Source of the DNA: Cycas panzhihuaensis | Lineage: Eukaryota; Cycadophyta | Direction: 5' to 3' | Assembly (NCBI GenBank): GCA_023213395.1 | Contig: CM041465.1 | Span: forward strand, 1,364,001 to 1,428,000 | DNA: 64,000 nt | Shown here: piece by piece, positions 16,031 through 27,942 of the stretch | Position numbering within the stretch: position 1 is the first letter of the stretch | Layout of the letters: each line of letters opens with the position of its first letter | Position numbers and translations under genes: made by a program | The notes under the pieces: generated by a model | What the model was told of the DNA's origin: nothing | What the model saw: only the letters and a program-made list of their open reading frames with translations | Database searches by the model: none

Positions 16031-17066
16031 GCCAACTTTATGGGAAAATATACAATAAATTGGATCCCTTCCTCTTTAGCTAAGACTCTGGCTTTTAGGA
16101 TTTCCTCTATCAATGGAGGATGTTCTTCCTCTTTCTATGTAGGAACCTTGATTATCTCTTTATCTATTGCTTGTATGATTAAAATTAGGCCTTCAAAAGT
16201 TGGTATGACCTTGACAATTTTGGCAACATTGGTTTACTTCTTAATGTATCTCTTAACTTTGGTATCTTTGTTGACTAGGATATCTTTGATTTACTCCTTC
16301 ATTTCTTTAGTAGGGAGCTTCGTATCTAGGTTGACGCTCTTGATATGTACCTTGTCTAGGATTTCTGTCTCTCCCCTTTGGAGATTGGTTACTTGATCTT
16401 GAACTTTCATTTTAGGAATTAGACTTAATCCTTGCCTTAGTTGTAAAACCATATTATAAGGATTCATTTGAGTTTTTCTTCTCTTCTATAGCCATCAACA
16501 TGGCACTCAATTAGTTAATTTTTAATGTACTTAGGTCCTTTGAGACTTCTATACTTATTGCTACTATTTCAAACCTCTTCACTTCACCAACACATCTAAG
16601 AATCCTTTTAACAACCCTTTATGCAGCTGGGATATCACCAAGAGATCTTATTTGATTCATAAGGTCTTGAACCTTTGTTATGAATTTATTAATAGAATTA
16701 TTAGACAACATCCTCAATTTTTTAAATCTACTCCTCAACATTGTAGCTTAAATGAGGCTACACCTTCATAGATGAGTTGCAATGTGTCCCATATCTCTTT
16801 AGACTTAGATGTCTTAGTAACCCTTAGAAAGATATGGTCTTTTAAAGCATAAAAAATCAAGGTTAGAGCTTCATTGTTCTTATTTATATATTCCTTAAAT
16901 GTTTATTTTTTTATTTAGTTATATTTCAACCAAGTTTTGTATACCCTATCTTCACAATGTCCTATATATCTTTAGCAATGAGGATGGCTCTCATCCTCCT
17001 GCTCTAATTCAAAAAATTTGATCCATCAAACTTGGAAATGATCATGTTACCAAAACTAGTAGTCAT
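16031..17066 (-). pseudogene. Copia G gag
   Basis: The start is placed at 17066, where ATG opens MTTSFGNMIISKFDGSNF, the usual copia Gag entry with FDGxNF. Further on are RRMRAILIAKDI, YALKDHIFLRVTKTSKSKE, IWDTLQLIYEG (Gag helices; canonical AWDxLxxxYxG) and the QRFKTL/SLGDIP region. A zinc knuckle at about 16030-16075 reads CIFSHKVGHTKDRC, in which the second Cys of CX2CX4HX4C is Ser. Several Trp/Gln codons have become stops. Gag would form the virus-like particle. Confidence 0.8.
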
Positions 17067-18236
17067 TATATTTCAAACTAAAGTCTTATTCAAATGTTTC
17101 CCAAGGTATAGGTTTCACAAGTAAAGTTTTAAAATAATGTATCCTATTACCTAAAAGGTTACTAGGCTCTAAGTTTATGGGTCTCTAAGGGAGACTTCGG
17201 TTACTATTCTATTTAATGGTGCTTGCCCATAAGTGGCAAATTAAGGACCCAATATATCAATATGTGAATGCTAGGCTCTATATACCTCAGTACATAGGCT
17301 ATAAAGAAGGTATAAGACCCCCCTAACTTATTGACCCACCTATGCTAGACTTATACCTAGTGATAGATTTAGCAGTGATGGATTTACAAACTAAGGCACT
17401 TTATATGTGAAATGATGTCCAAATATCATCTTTCTCCTTTAAGAGGTAACATTTCACTAAAATCTACCAAAAATCATATATAAGCCTAAAAAAACGAAGT
17501 GAAATCAACCAAATCTTGATTAGTATCTTGATAAAATATAAGCATGCTTAAATAGAATCGTTAAATAGTTTAAAAATACTAAAAAAGATCAAACTTGGTT
17601 CAAATAAAAGGGATAACTTTAGCAACCTCAAACTCCTATAAAATAGCTTCATATCACAATGAAAATAGCTTTAGTATGTAGATTAGTGAACCATCTTTCC
17701 AACAAATCTAGTTGTTCAAAAAATGAACTCTTAGATCAAAAGTTATAAGAAAAATAGTGAAGACACCTTCTTATGGAAAAAAAACTAAATAGGGGGGGTT
17801 AATCCCCTTCAAACAGAGCCACTGATCACCTGAGTGATGCACAGAATTAACTACTAACCAGTGAAAGGGGCTAGTGGACCCTAAAACTTATTAAAAATGG
17901 CTAAATTTTAAAAATCCAAAATTATAAAATATACCTTAATGGGTTTTGAAATCTACCCCTAATTTTGAAAAAAGAGGTCATGCAGAGCCTCAATGAGACC
18001 AACAATTAAGGCTAAAAGGGGGCTGATAGATTTAAAAAATTATAAAATATAATTAAATATTTTAAAATCCAAAATAATTAAAAATAGTTTAATGGAATTT
18101 GAAATATGCCCCTTTATAAAATAAGATAGGGTCATACGAGCTGAGCATGTGATCGCCAACCAAAGTGAAAGGGCCTATGGATGGAATTGAACTACGATTC
18201 CAATCTAATTAAATTTTTTAAAAATAATAGAAAAAA

Positions 18237-18321
<85 letters not shown>

Positions 18322-18351
18322 TATATATATATAGATATATATAAGAAAGAA

Positions 18352-18404
<53 letters not shown>

Positions 18405-19350
18405 AAAGAAGCATAGACTTTAACTATGTAAAGAATAGATGAGAAAAATGTATAAATCTAAACAAAACACTGATTGAATCAATCAACAAATATAATTTGG
18501 TGTGCTTGCAATTAGATCTTAGAGGTAGGCAACTTATCCAATGCAAATGGAATGATTAGTCACTAGAAAAACTCAGATTTTTTCTTAAATACAAACCAAT
18601 GCATCTGAGAGAGAAGCAAAAGACTATTAACTAAATAAAATCAATGCAAACTAAATCAAAATGATTAGATGTTGAATTTATCGATTATGTTAATCATTCT
18701 TGTTGTGTTAACAGGCATATAATTTGTGATAACATCATTGTATGTTCGATTAGTAATGAGGAGAGAGAGAAAAGATGGAAGTAGTACTCTATACTTTGAC
18801 TAGTTTGCTTTATTGGAAACAAAGTTATGATAACATAGTTTACTTTATTAGTAGAAAAAATTTAAATGCCTGTTAATAAACACTCATTAACTAAATGTAG
18901 TCTACCTTCATACCAATCCACAAAAAAAAACTCTACACAACATTGGCAAGGTATTCATAGAGATGATGAAGCGAAAACTACAGAATACAAAAGGAAATAA
19001 GTAAAAAAAAATCTAAGTCAGTTACACAGAGGAGCCAGACAGAAGCATCAACACAAGAACCAATCAAGTTACTTAGGTGCTTGAATGCCAAATGCCCCAT
19101 CAACTTCACTTTAGGCTGCCACACACTCACATGAATAAAGGAGCTTTATCCACTTACATGGCACCAAAGAGGTAGGTCACACTAATGGGCATATATAGAA
19201 TGGACCAAAATAGAGGAGATGGATTTAAATGGCTCCAAAAATAGGATGGTGAATGGTCTTCAAACAGAACCAATTAATAGGTTAAATGATGTGCACATCT
19301 ACTCCTAGGGTTTAATCACCTGAGTACACATGGAGAAATTTTGGCTAGAA
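17067..19350 (-). other. Copia G untranslated leader
   Basis: No coding sequence is evident between the primer site and the gag ATG. The leader is long (about 2.3 kb), related to the segment at 3552-5154, and contains the TA tract at 18242-18402. The sequence around 17760-18190 has the repeated pattern of GGGG/CCCC words and TAAAATTTTAAAA-like AT stretches seen in the other copy. Confidence 0.65.
18242..18402. repeat. Interrupted double (TA)n microsatellite
   Basis: Two TA tracts (about 18242-18342 and 18355-18402) are separated and followed by near-identical words TAAGAAAGAAG, so the unit (TA)n + AAGAAAGAAG appears twice in tandem. GATA interruptions occur near 18319-18336. Confidence 0.93.
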
Positions 19351-19363
19351 TGCTCTGATACCA
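19351..19363 (-). other. Primer-binding site of copia G
   Basis: The minus strand reads TGGTATCAGAGCA, a perfect plant tRNA-iMet primer-site word, two bases from the LTR end. This fixes direction and the LTR boundary. Confidence 0.9.
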
Positions 19364-19365
19364 AA

Positions 19366-19657
19366 TGTGAGTAGCGAGGAGTGGAGCATAATAAGATATT
19401 ACACCATCATTATAAAAACTTAACAAGTTTCTAAAGTTTGGAGGTGGTGTTAAAAAACACCAGTTTATTATACCCCTTATATTTGTAGGTCAAAATGCGG
19501 ATGAGAGCTTGCCTTAACTGATATTTTTTTTAAATAAAATAATGAATAAAAAATAATATGTACCTTGGCATATGTTGGTTATAGTTGACTATAAGCGACT
19601 AAGGTGGCCCACATACTCCCAAAGCACTTACACATATTTAATGAACATTATATCTGA
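19366..19657 (-). repeat. 5' LTR of copia G
   Basis: On the plus strand it starts TGTGAGTAGCG at 19366 and ends near TCTGACA at 19657 (292 bp), giving TG...CA ends on the minus strand. Homologous to the 288-bp LTR at 5169. The outer end is inferred from that comparison. Confidence 0.75.
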
Positions 19658-20907
19658 CACATATGAGAACTTATAATAATAGATATTAATACTTATATAT
19701 TGGAATAATGAGATGATCCCCTTAATAAATTAAATATGTTTGATGTAGTAAACTATAATACTAATCAAATAAAACATAATACAAGTTAATGAAATGATAA
19801 ATAATCACCTAGTTTATTTGATTGAATGAATTGTTGAATGATGGGCAAAGACACCACCCAATGATTATTTAAAAGTTGATTGTTGTTTGAGAGAAGGTTA
19901 TTAATTAAAAGTTTGGTTGAGTTGATATTTAAGTTTTCCACCTGATATGAGGCATGGAAAGGTCTCATATATTGTTTAATTGATTAAAATTAGCAATAAT
20001 GGTTGTGAGTTATATGTAAAACTAAAATCAACTATTGAGAAGTCTAATTAATATGTGCTTTTAGTTAGAAGTCTAATGGGCATATATAATAAAGGACATG
20101 GAACACATTATATATATTACTTTATTACAAAGAACTTGATAAGGCAAGTGGTACACCATGTTTGAGAGTTAGTTGGTTTGAGAATTGATTAAGTGATTAG
20201 TCACTAAAGAAACTTGTAAAGGATCATCTTATACAAAATCGCTAATGGAGTTAGCACGAGTTTTCCTATATCTTATAAGACAAAAGATGAGAGAAGCTTT
20301 ATAAGTTACTCTTGTTGTAATATATTTGTCTAACCATAGTATATTGTGTTGATTTAAGAAGTTGATGAACCATGTATAAGAAATACTTCCTAGTTAACTA
20401 GTGATTGTAATAGTTGGTTATCCATGTATTTTAGCATATGGTTGTTATTTTATATAGACATCAATAAGTATATTATACTTGTTTAAGAAGTTGATAAACC
20501 ATATATGAGAAATATTTCCTAGTTAACTAGTAATTATAATGACTGGTTACTTATGTATTTTAGTAGATGGTTAGTGTTTTATATGGACATCAATAATATG
20601 GTTTGTTATTGAGTTGACAAGTTTGTTTAATAACTTATAAGTGGACAATAAGTCGTGACAACTTATAGGAAACTTCATACAATAAGTCATAACTTATAAG
20701 AAACTTCATATATCATGACAAGTTATGGGTCGTGTTTGATTAATAGTAATTTATAGGTGGTGATGTAATATGATGAAAACAAATTTGATAGTTGATGCTT
20801 ACATATATAGGTGATATGAGACATATGATAAGCAAGTGATCAAGCATGAAAATTTAGCATGGAGATGAAATATTAAAGAATTCCATAAATTAAACATTAA
20901 GAAGAAG
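19658..20907. other. Unassigned AT-rich region with a direct duplication
   Basis: I see no credible coding sequence. The region holds a 129-bp tandem duplication (separate entry), several short repeats of AACTTATAAG near 20630-20700, and generic AT-rich sequence. It may be part of an older retroelement whose LTR is at 20908-21383. Confidence 0.5.
20338..20594. repeat. 129-bp tandem duplication
   Basis: Copy 1 (20338-20466) and copy 2 (20467-about 20594) share the words TTTAAGAAGTTGAT, TTCCTAGTTAACTAGT and GACATCAATAA in the same order, with scattered substitutions. Part of the unit is also found, in inverse orientation, inside element H (about 22270-22360). Confidence 0.85.
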
Positions 20908-21383
20908 TGTTAGAATATAAATTTCATAGATATGAATACAATGTTTAATTAGTGAAAGAGTCATAATTAGTCGATGTGAAAGGTTCTTACGTATGATCTT
21001 ATTGATCTTATTGGTTGATGTAATGATGAAATATTATTGATTAGTAATAAGGTGTCACATCTATATAAGGGAAATATATATTGTAAGGTGAACTAGATTA
21101 CCTAGTCCTCTTTATGAGGCAAGGATGACTCACCATGAGTATTGTTTATTATTCTTTCTTAATATAAGATCTCATATATATTTGGAGGTATTTTTTTCAT
21201 TAATAAGTTTTTCACATTAAACATGGTGTTGCATATGATGTTTACATAATTAACTCTTTGCTTTTACCTTTATTCATTTATTATGTTTATTATATAGTTG
21301 ATTGATGATGTGGTTCCAATCTCTCCTACTTGATTATATTAAGTTATTATCCTATGTAATAAATTTGAACACGATATCCTACA
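20908..21383 (+). repeat. Isolated copia-type LTR with adjoining primer site
   Basis: The segment has TG...CA ends: TGTTAGAAT at 20908 and CCTACA at 21378-21383. Two bases later comes TGGTATAAG (21386-21394), close to the tRNA-iMet primer word, so I read this as a 5' LTR of a plus-strand element. A TATATAAGGGA motif near 21063 would suit a TATA box. The second LTR was not found, and element H is inserted directly after the primer site. Confidence 0.5.
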
Positions 21384-21398
21384 TTTGGTATAAGTCAT

Positions 21399-21786
21399 TG
21401 TTAAAAATATGAAGATGCAATAATATAAAATCATGAGTATAAAACATCAAACATGTAAAGTAAACATAATCATCACTACAAGACACCAAAATTTATATGT
21501 GGAAAACCCAATACAGGAAAAATCACAGGAGAAGGTGGAGTTAGGATTCTGCTTATGATCATAAGGATTACATCTTTCTCCTCTCTTCTTTCTCTAGTTC
21601 TCAAGTGGTAAGAGTATAAATATATAATGATAATCACCTCATGAGTAGCCTATCACATATAATGAGTCGTTACATCATCCAATGGTGGGATAGCATGGAT
21701 ATGTGTGCATCTCTATACCTCGAAGTAGGTGAATGGTAGGAAGTACATATGTATAATGGACTCATATTGAACATTATATTTTAATA
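21399..21786 (-). repeat. 3' LTR of element H
   Basis: 388 bp, starting TGTTAAAAAT and ending TTTTAATA on the plus strand. Highly similar to the right LTR throughout, including the shared GGAAAACCCAAT, ACAGGAGAAGGTGGAG and TCTCGAAGTAGGTGAATG words. Confidence 0.92.
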
Positions 21787-22631
21787 CCCCCCCATAATGT
21801 TTAATGTCCTTGAATCTTGATCTTGGGTCTTCATGTCTTCATCTTGTATGCTGACACCAATAATCTATAACTGTCACTTATATCTTATATGCAGTATCAC
21901 TTGTAACATGTATCCTATAACATATTTCCTGTATCCTATATCCTATAACCTATTTCCTATACTCTGTATCTTATGACCTGTTTCCTATATTTTGTATCCT
22001 ATAACCTATTTCCTATATCCTGTAACCTATTTCATCTATATTATAGGTGAATTCTTCATATTGTATATCTCGAGAATAGATTCTATATTAATCACCAATA
22101 TCATCCGTAACCTGTAAAAGTCATGTAACTATATGTTATCTCTATAAACCTATATATGAAGTGTTTTATGCACATCTTCATATCTTCACCTATATGGTGG
22201 CTATTTTCAATCTACATTAAGTTGTCCATCAAATCAAGCAAAGTGATATCTAAGTCCATATAAAACAAAATCCATCTACCAAAATACATGGGTGACCAAC
22301 TATTGTAATCGCCAGTTTACTAGGAAATTGCTTCTAATACATGGTTCATCTTCTTTCCAAATTACTTGTAGGACTTTCATATTATCAACAGGGTGTTATA
22401 TAGGCTTGCTTCTTACTACAAATGGGTTATCTTCATATGGACTAATTTAAATACCTGCATGCTTCAAATATAGGTGTCAATATGTATGAATAAAATATCA
22501 ACATAAAATCACATATAAACATGCCATCAGTATCAGTCGTGTCTCTTATATGCAGCTTGATAGGCTTGAAGTAGATAAGCAGGATCTTCACCTCACCATA
22601 GTGTCTTAGATGTAACACTGCTCTAATACCA
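21787..22631 (-). other. Internal region of element H, non-coding
   Basis: It begins next to the left LTR with a C7 run (polypurine tract on the minus strand, 21787-21793) and ends with TGCTCTAATACCA (about 22619-22631), the complement of a TGGTATTAGAGCA primer site. The stretch 21909-22035 is a degenerate tandem repeat built on TATCCTATAACCTATTTCC. A part near 22270-22360 matches the 129-bp duplicated unit at 20338-20594. No open frame of note. Confidence 0.8.
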
Positions 22632-23028
22632 TGTTAGAAATAAAGATGTAATAATATAAACTCATGAGTATAAAATATTAAACATGTAAAGTAAACATCA
22701 TCAAACATAATCATCACCACAAAACACCAAGATTTATACGTGGAAAACCCAATGTGGGAGAAACCACAGGAGAAGGTGGAGTTAGGACTCCGCTTATGAT
22801 CATAAGGATTACATATTTCTCCTCTCTCCTTTCTCAAATTCTCAAGTGGTGAGAGTACAAATATATAGTAATAATCACCTCATGAGTAGTCTATCACATA
22901 CAATGAACCATTATATCATCTAATATTGGGATAACATGGATATGTATGCATCTCACATATCTCGAAGTAGGTGAATGATGGGAAGTGTATGTGTACAATG
23001 GACCCATATTGAACATTATGTTTTAATA
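22632..23028 (-). repeat. 5' LTR of element H
   Basis: 397 bp, starting TGTTAGAAAT and ending TTTTAATA on the plus strand; the primer site lies immediately to its left, making it the 5' LTR of a minus-strand element. Confidence 0.92.
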
Positions 23029-23033
23029 GTTAT

Positions 23034-25710
23034 ATCATAAATTTTAATAACTCCCAATTAGAAGATGAATTTAAAAACCCAATAACAAATAATAAAAAGA
23101 AAAATGTAATGGGTTGTTGACAAGAAGATGCACGTAGAAGGAAAGGACATGATTTGCCAAAGATTACGATAAGGGTAGAACCAAACTTAAAGCATATAAT
23201 TGATGACAACCCTCAACTTCAAGATACCTTAAGAAGGTATGATTTATGGAGTCTCTATTATTCTAGACTTCCATCTTTAACTAAAAGAGATATATAAGAA
23301 TTTATTAGAAATTTTAAAGATGAGAAGATTATGGTTGAAGGATATGACATCTAAACCTCTCTAATTTTTTTTTTGTAAGGGTATTAGGAGTGTCTAAAGA
23401 AGGGGTCATCTAATAGTCATAAACCAAAATGGGAGAATTTAAAGAGTTGATAAAAAACTTTATGACTGAAGAACATTGAGGACAAAATTTTCTTATAGGA
23501 GTTCCTATGAACTTTATCATTGAACCATAGGGATCATTAGCTAGTATGTTATTTAAGTGTGGTTTTTACCTAGTTCAACCTACTTATATAATAGCTAAAA
23601 ATCTCAAGACTTTAAACACATGGAGAGAAGAAAAATAGGTGAAAATGGGAGAAATCCTAAAATCAACACTTAAGAAAAACATAAATAAAATCTTAATTAC
23701 TGAATTCCAATACATACCCTTCATGTACCTTACTATTACATAAAGGCTTATAAAGTTTAATGTTTGACAAAATAAAATAAAATAGAAGACAATCTAGCAT
23801 AGTATAAAGACTAATAAAAAATAAAGGAAGAAGATTATAGGCTTAAAGGAAAGAATTCATTCTCTTAAGAGAGAGTTAAGGAGAAGGCAAAGGTAAATTC
23901 TATCCTTGAAAATAAAATTAAAATAGGTGTAAGAAAAAGTTTATGAAATAAACAAGCAATTGGAAGAAAGTGGGAAGAAACAAGCCCAGAACTTAATAGA
24001 AATAGTGGTAGCAAGACAAAAGGAGGAACTAAATCATGATAAACATAAAGTAGAAAATTTTAAGATCTCTAAGAAAATGTCTAGTTTACGAGAGTTATTA
24101 CATGCTTATAGAATACCTCTCAAGACATACAATATTATGTATTAATAGTAAGCTATTTTCCTTAGAATTTGCTCATGCTTAATAGGGCATCCATTAGTGG
24201 ATGACCCTTGGGAGACTTTTAAATCTTTCTATGAGATTTATAATGAGGATGATAAAGATTTGATGGCTAAAATATTTTTGTGTAATGAATTTAAATGCTC
24301 ATTGGAGGATAACTCTAATATTATTATGGATAATATTTATATCTAAGCTTTCTAGTTAGTCTACATTAACAAAATGAAAAGGGTTGTAAGAGAGGAGGCA
24401 TATAAGAAAAAGGAGTATGTCACTCCTCAAGATGTGAGGAAGAATAATTATAATCTAACCAAATTAACTATCCTTCATAACAAACTTATAGTAAATGAGC
24501 ATATTTATCAAGCATATGTAAGAAACCAACAATAAGTGATATCTCATTAGGGTGATAAAAAGGAAAGGATGATGAGGTTAGTAATGATGGTTTAAAGGGT
24601 TAGAACACAAAGTTTATGTAATGTCTTAAGACAACTAGATTCTTACTATGATGATGAGTATAATTTGGGAACCTTTAGAGTTGATCAGTTGATATATAAA
24701 CTCTAGGTAGTATAAGACAACTAGATTAGTACTATGTTTTAATCACACCTTCTCTTTATGCCATTCCAAAAGTAGGTTATGGTAGGACAAACATATCACT
24801 TTTTTTTCTCCCTTTTAAGTGGATTGTAAAACTAATCCCTAAATGGACCTTAAGAAATACTGATATCTTGAACCTGAGATAAGAACAAAGGAAAAATAAA
24901 TAAAGGGGAAATAGTAAGGACTATTTTGATCCTCATCATCTTCTAAATTGACTACCTTTTCCCCATATTTTATGATAACTTTGTAAGCCTTAGGGTACTT
25001 CAAATTATGATTCTTAGTTCTAGAATGATATCTTTCCTATTTCGGGAAAATTGCCTCTTATAGCAACGTTTTGATATATTTCGTATAGTGAGGTAACTCA
25101 TGTTTTATTAACATCTATGATGCAATAACCCAAAGTTATTGATTGATTACTAATGGAGTTATAAATATATAAACAAATTAAGACTTTATATTTTATGTGA
25201 TAACAACCTTCTAAGAAGTGCAAGAGGTTGTCATAACTTACTAGATCATATATAAATAATTTTTCTTATTATTAATGAAGTAATAAAAGGGATTTTTTTA
25301 TAGTTATTGCTTGTTCTTCCTCCCTACTTGTGTACCCATTCAACCCATTTTAGATAAACCTTTATTCCATTGTTATGGACAAAAGAGAAATGCTACCAAA
25401 TATAGGGGCAACACTAATAGTGCCCATGTATTATAGTTAGTTTCTGATTTTATTTGTTGAGCCTTTACTTTTGCATAGAATTACTAACAAAATTATGTGA
25501 ATGGAAAGGCAATAGATAAAATTATTTGGTAGGAATTTGATTGTTATTTGTAGATTCTCAATTTGATGAGTTTAGTCCACTAGTTCATAAGCTTATGTAC
25601 CTTAGGTTGACATGATTTATTTAGTGGGTTTTTGTAGAACTTTAATTAAAGTTATACAAACAACTTAAGAGGGATCACTATAATTAGTTTTTTAAGAAAA
25701 GTTTATCTCA
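23034..25710 (+). pseudogene. Unrecognised decayed coding sequence with coiled-coil part
   Basis: From about 23120 to 24900 the plus strand keeps codon-like open stretches. One begins VEPNLKHIIDDNPQLQDTLR near 23175, followed by DLWSLYYSRLPSLTKRDI; a later stretch (23820-24145) is very rich in Lys, Glu and Leu and looks like a coiled coil (for example SLRELLHAYRIPL at its end). Another piece near 24380-24535 contains EEAYKKKEYVTPQDVRKNNY, and near 24640 YYDDEYNLGTF. I do not recognise the family. It lies inside the locus after the isolated LTR at 20908, so it could be the gag of that element, or a host-gene relic. 24900-25710 shows nothing clear. Many stops. Confidence 0.4.
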
Positions 25711-25715
25711 TAGAC

Positions 25716-26111
25716 TGTTGGGGTTAATGATCATCACCACACTCCTACCTTTCAACCAGGAGTGCACATCTCACTCTCACCAATTTACACATGTAGGTGC
25801 TCACATGTGAAGGTAAGTATAAGGTAAGGTTAAGTTGATTTGATTTAATTTGAGTTAAGTTCATTTGAGTTAAGTTAAGTTATATTTTATTGTTGTTTAA
25901 ATTTTAGGGGTTGAGGAGTTTCCCTCCTCCCCCAAACTATATATTTGGAGGGGTGTACAACCCTTGTGTCTTTAGACACTGCCTACTCTTGGACATTTGT
26001 AATGTACTCTCTTAAGCAAATGATTGAATACAAAGGATTTTCTATTTATGCAATAATAGAATGATTATGTGTTTATGTTCTACCTTGTTCTCCATCGTTT
26101 ATTTTCCTTCA
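25716..26111 (+). repeat. 5' LTR of element J
   Basis: 396 bp from TGTTGGGGTT to TTTTCCTTCA. It contains the palindromic-looking TCTTTAGACAC word and a TATATATTTGGAGGGG motif near 25940 that may be the promoter TATA. The right LTR matches closely, with small differences such as the TG to TA change at its first bases. Confidence 0.95.
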
Positions 26112-26113
26112 TC

Positions 26114-26126
26114 TGGTATCAGAGTA
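26114..26126 (+). other. Primer-binding site of element J
   Basis: TGGTATCAGAGTA, two bases after the LTR; the plant tRNA-iMet primer word with one or two terminal changes. Confidence 0.88.
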
Positions 26127-27280
26127 TAGGTTACCAAAGGTTGCACCTCCATGTGAAGTTTTTTTGAAGAAGAAGGAAGATTTATTGGCATTTGAAGCAG
26201 ATCTACTCACAAGCTAGCAAATATTGGTTATATTCATTTTTTACAAAGTTTATTAGCAGTTTCTTGTATTTTTTATTAGAGATATGATTATTCTTGAGTT
26301 ATACTTATGAAATAACAAATATATTTTAGATATTTTTCAGATCTGTATAAGAGCATACCTACAATCAGCAAATATCAAGTTTTTATCACTTTACAAAGGT
26401 TTTGTCAACAAGTTTTATATATTTTATCATATATTTGACCATTTTCTGGCATATTTTTATCTATTTATTTTATATTTTCTTAGATATGTGTAGGAGCACA
26501 ACTGCAATCAACATTTACTCAAGTTTTCTCTAGATCTATGTTATATATTCTTTAGATCTACATATTTTATCAAATATTTGACCATTTTCTGGTTTATTTT
26601 ATTTATATATTTAATATTTGCTTCATATCTACAATATTTGCTTCAGATCTGTAATATTTTCTCCAGATCTGTAATATTTTTCTTCAGATCTATAATATTT
26701 TTCTTCAAGATCTACAATATTTTCTTGAGATGTATGCAATATTTGCTCCAGATCTATATATTTTATTAAATATTTGACTATTTTTTATACATTTGGTCCA
26801 TTAACTCAATATCTTCTTTTAGATCTGTGTAAGATTTGGTGCATATTCAGCCTTACAAGCTTTCTGGAGAAGTCATACTATAGTAGATCCATCTATTGGA
26901 AGAGTTTAAACTCTATTTTCTACAAATTAGTCACAACTACATTACTAAGTTCTTCTTGTTTTACTTTTAGATTTAAACATATATTTTCTTATTTCTTTGA
27001 TATATCTTCTCCTGTACACTTGAAAAATCTTAAATATAAGTATATATATATTTTATTTATTTAATATGCTTTCTTTAATATTTGAAAATTTTTCTGGTTT
27101 CATTTGTGGCTCCATTGAATCACCAAAATTTTCATGCTTTTCTATATAAATATAATTTTTTTTTTGAAATATCTCTTCCGTGATATACATATTGTACAAA
27201 GATTATACAACTAAAAAAAAGCTTAACATTTTTCATGTTTTTTGTACAAATATATATTTTTTGCAATATTCCTTCGTTAT
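26127..27280 (+). other. Element J leader, first part
   Basis: AT-rich untranslated sequence following the primer site. Long imperfect repeats carry AGATCT-type words and ATTTGACCATTTTCTGG (near 26437 and 26577). No credible protein is encoded; the plus-strand open frames here are low-complexity Ile/Phe-rich translations of repeats. Confidence 0.65.
26615..26760 (+). repeat. Tandem repeat of 20-22 bp with AGATCT core
   Basis: Seven consecutive units of the type TATTTTCTTCAGATCTACAA, each 20-22 bp, differ by a few bases. The core AGATCT is palindromic. Confidence 0.92.
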
Positions 27281-27367
27281 AATTCTTCATTTCCCATATT
27301 GAGTAGCCATTGGCTTATAATCAAAACATTTTAGCTTGGTTTGCCAATCTGAACCTAGCTTAGAAAT

Positions 27368-27538
27368 TAAAAGGTTTAAAACCACTTTATTCTGTCCTAC
27401 CCCACTATAACAAAGGGCTAGGATATTCCATCGATCAGATCTGGCATATATTCCAGGCAAGACCTCCTCAACTTGCTTTGCCAATATAAAGGTTTATCCA
27501 CATAGAGACAGGGTAAAGGTAAGGTGATCCATAATTAT
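27368..27538 (-). pseudogene. NPG1/NPGR-like TPR protein gene fragment
   Basis: Minus-strand translation gives IIMDHLTFTLSLCG, a TAA, then TFILAKQVEEVLPGIY and ARSDRWNILALCYSGVGQNK followed by VVLNLL. From memory of plant proteins this resembles the tetratricopeptide region of NO POLLEN GERMINATION 1 and its relatives (calmodulin-binding TPR proteins), where LA.Q.EEVLPG.Y.R..RW..LALCY.GAGQN.ALNLLRK is conserved. Similarity stops abruptly at VVLNLL, so only about 57 codons are present, with a nonsense codon. It lies in the same orientation as the SUI1 and SR45a-like pieces and antisense to element J. The family call is moderately sure, the exact paralogue is not. Confidence 0.6.
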
Positions 27539-27942
27539 AGAATCTGAAGCAATTTTCTAGATACAACACTTTCTTAGAAGGATCATAAGCAGTAGAATAG
27601 CCTCTACTGTATTATTCTTTGGAACTAGCTTCCTCTTCTTATCTCCATGCCTAAGTCTGCCTTTATCACCATTTGGCATCAATAGTAGGATAAAGAGAGA
27701 AGAAAAAATGAGGCATAAGTAAAAGGAAAGAATAGTATGAAGAGTAGCAGAAAGTAGACAGAAAATTTAAAAAATAAAAATAAACAAGTCCACCTTTATA
27801 TACATTTTATTTATTTGATATATATATAAAAGAACTACCGAAGAAAATATCTGTGTACTATATTTTCTTCCCCCCTCCCTGGTAATTGGATTTTCTACTC
27901 TTAGAAACAACTCTCTCATAAACACCAAATTATTGTTTTTAC

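Larger units (their letters stand above)
21399..23028 (-). mobile_element. Short non-autonomous LTR retrotransposon H
   Basis: Two direct LTRs (21399-21786 and 22632-23028) flank only 845 bp of internal DNA. A primer site abuts the right LTR and a G-rich polypurine tract (minus strand) abuts the left one, so the element is read right to left. Flanks are gtcat (21394-21398) and gttat (23029-23033), a target duplication with one mismatch. No gag or pol is present, so mobility must have depended on enzymes from another element. At about 1.63 kb it lies between TRIM-size and typical LARD-size elements. Confidence 0.9.

Noticed and set aside
18181-18423. 80-codon plus-strand frame with long Ile-Tyr runs
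   Set aside because: Translation of the TA tract in the copia G leader.
26615-26760. Possible CRISPR-like array
   Set aside because: Units are contiguous 20-22 bp repeats without spacers, in a plant retroelement leader.
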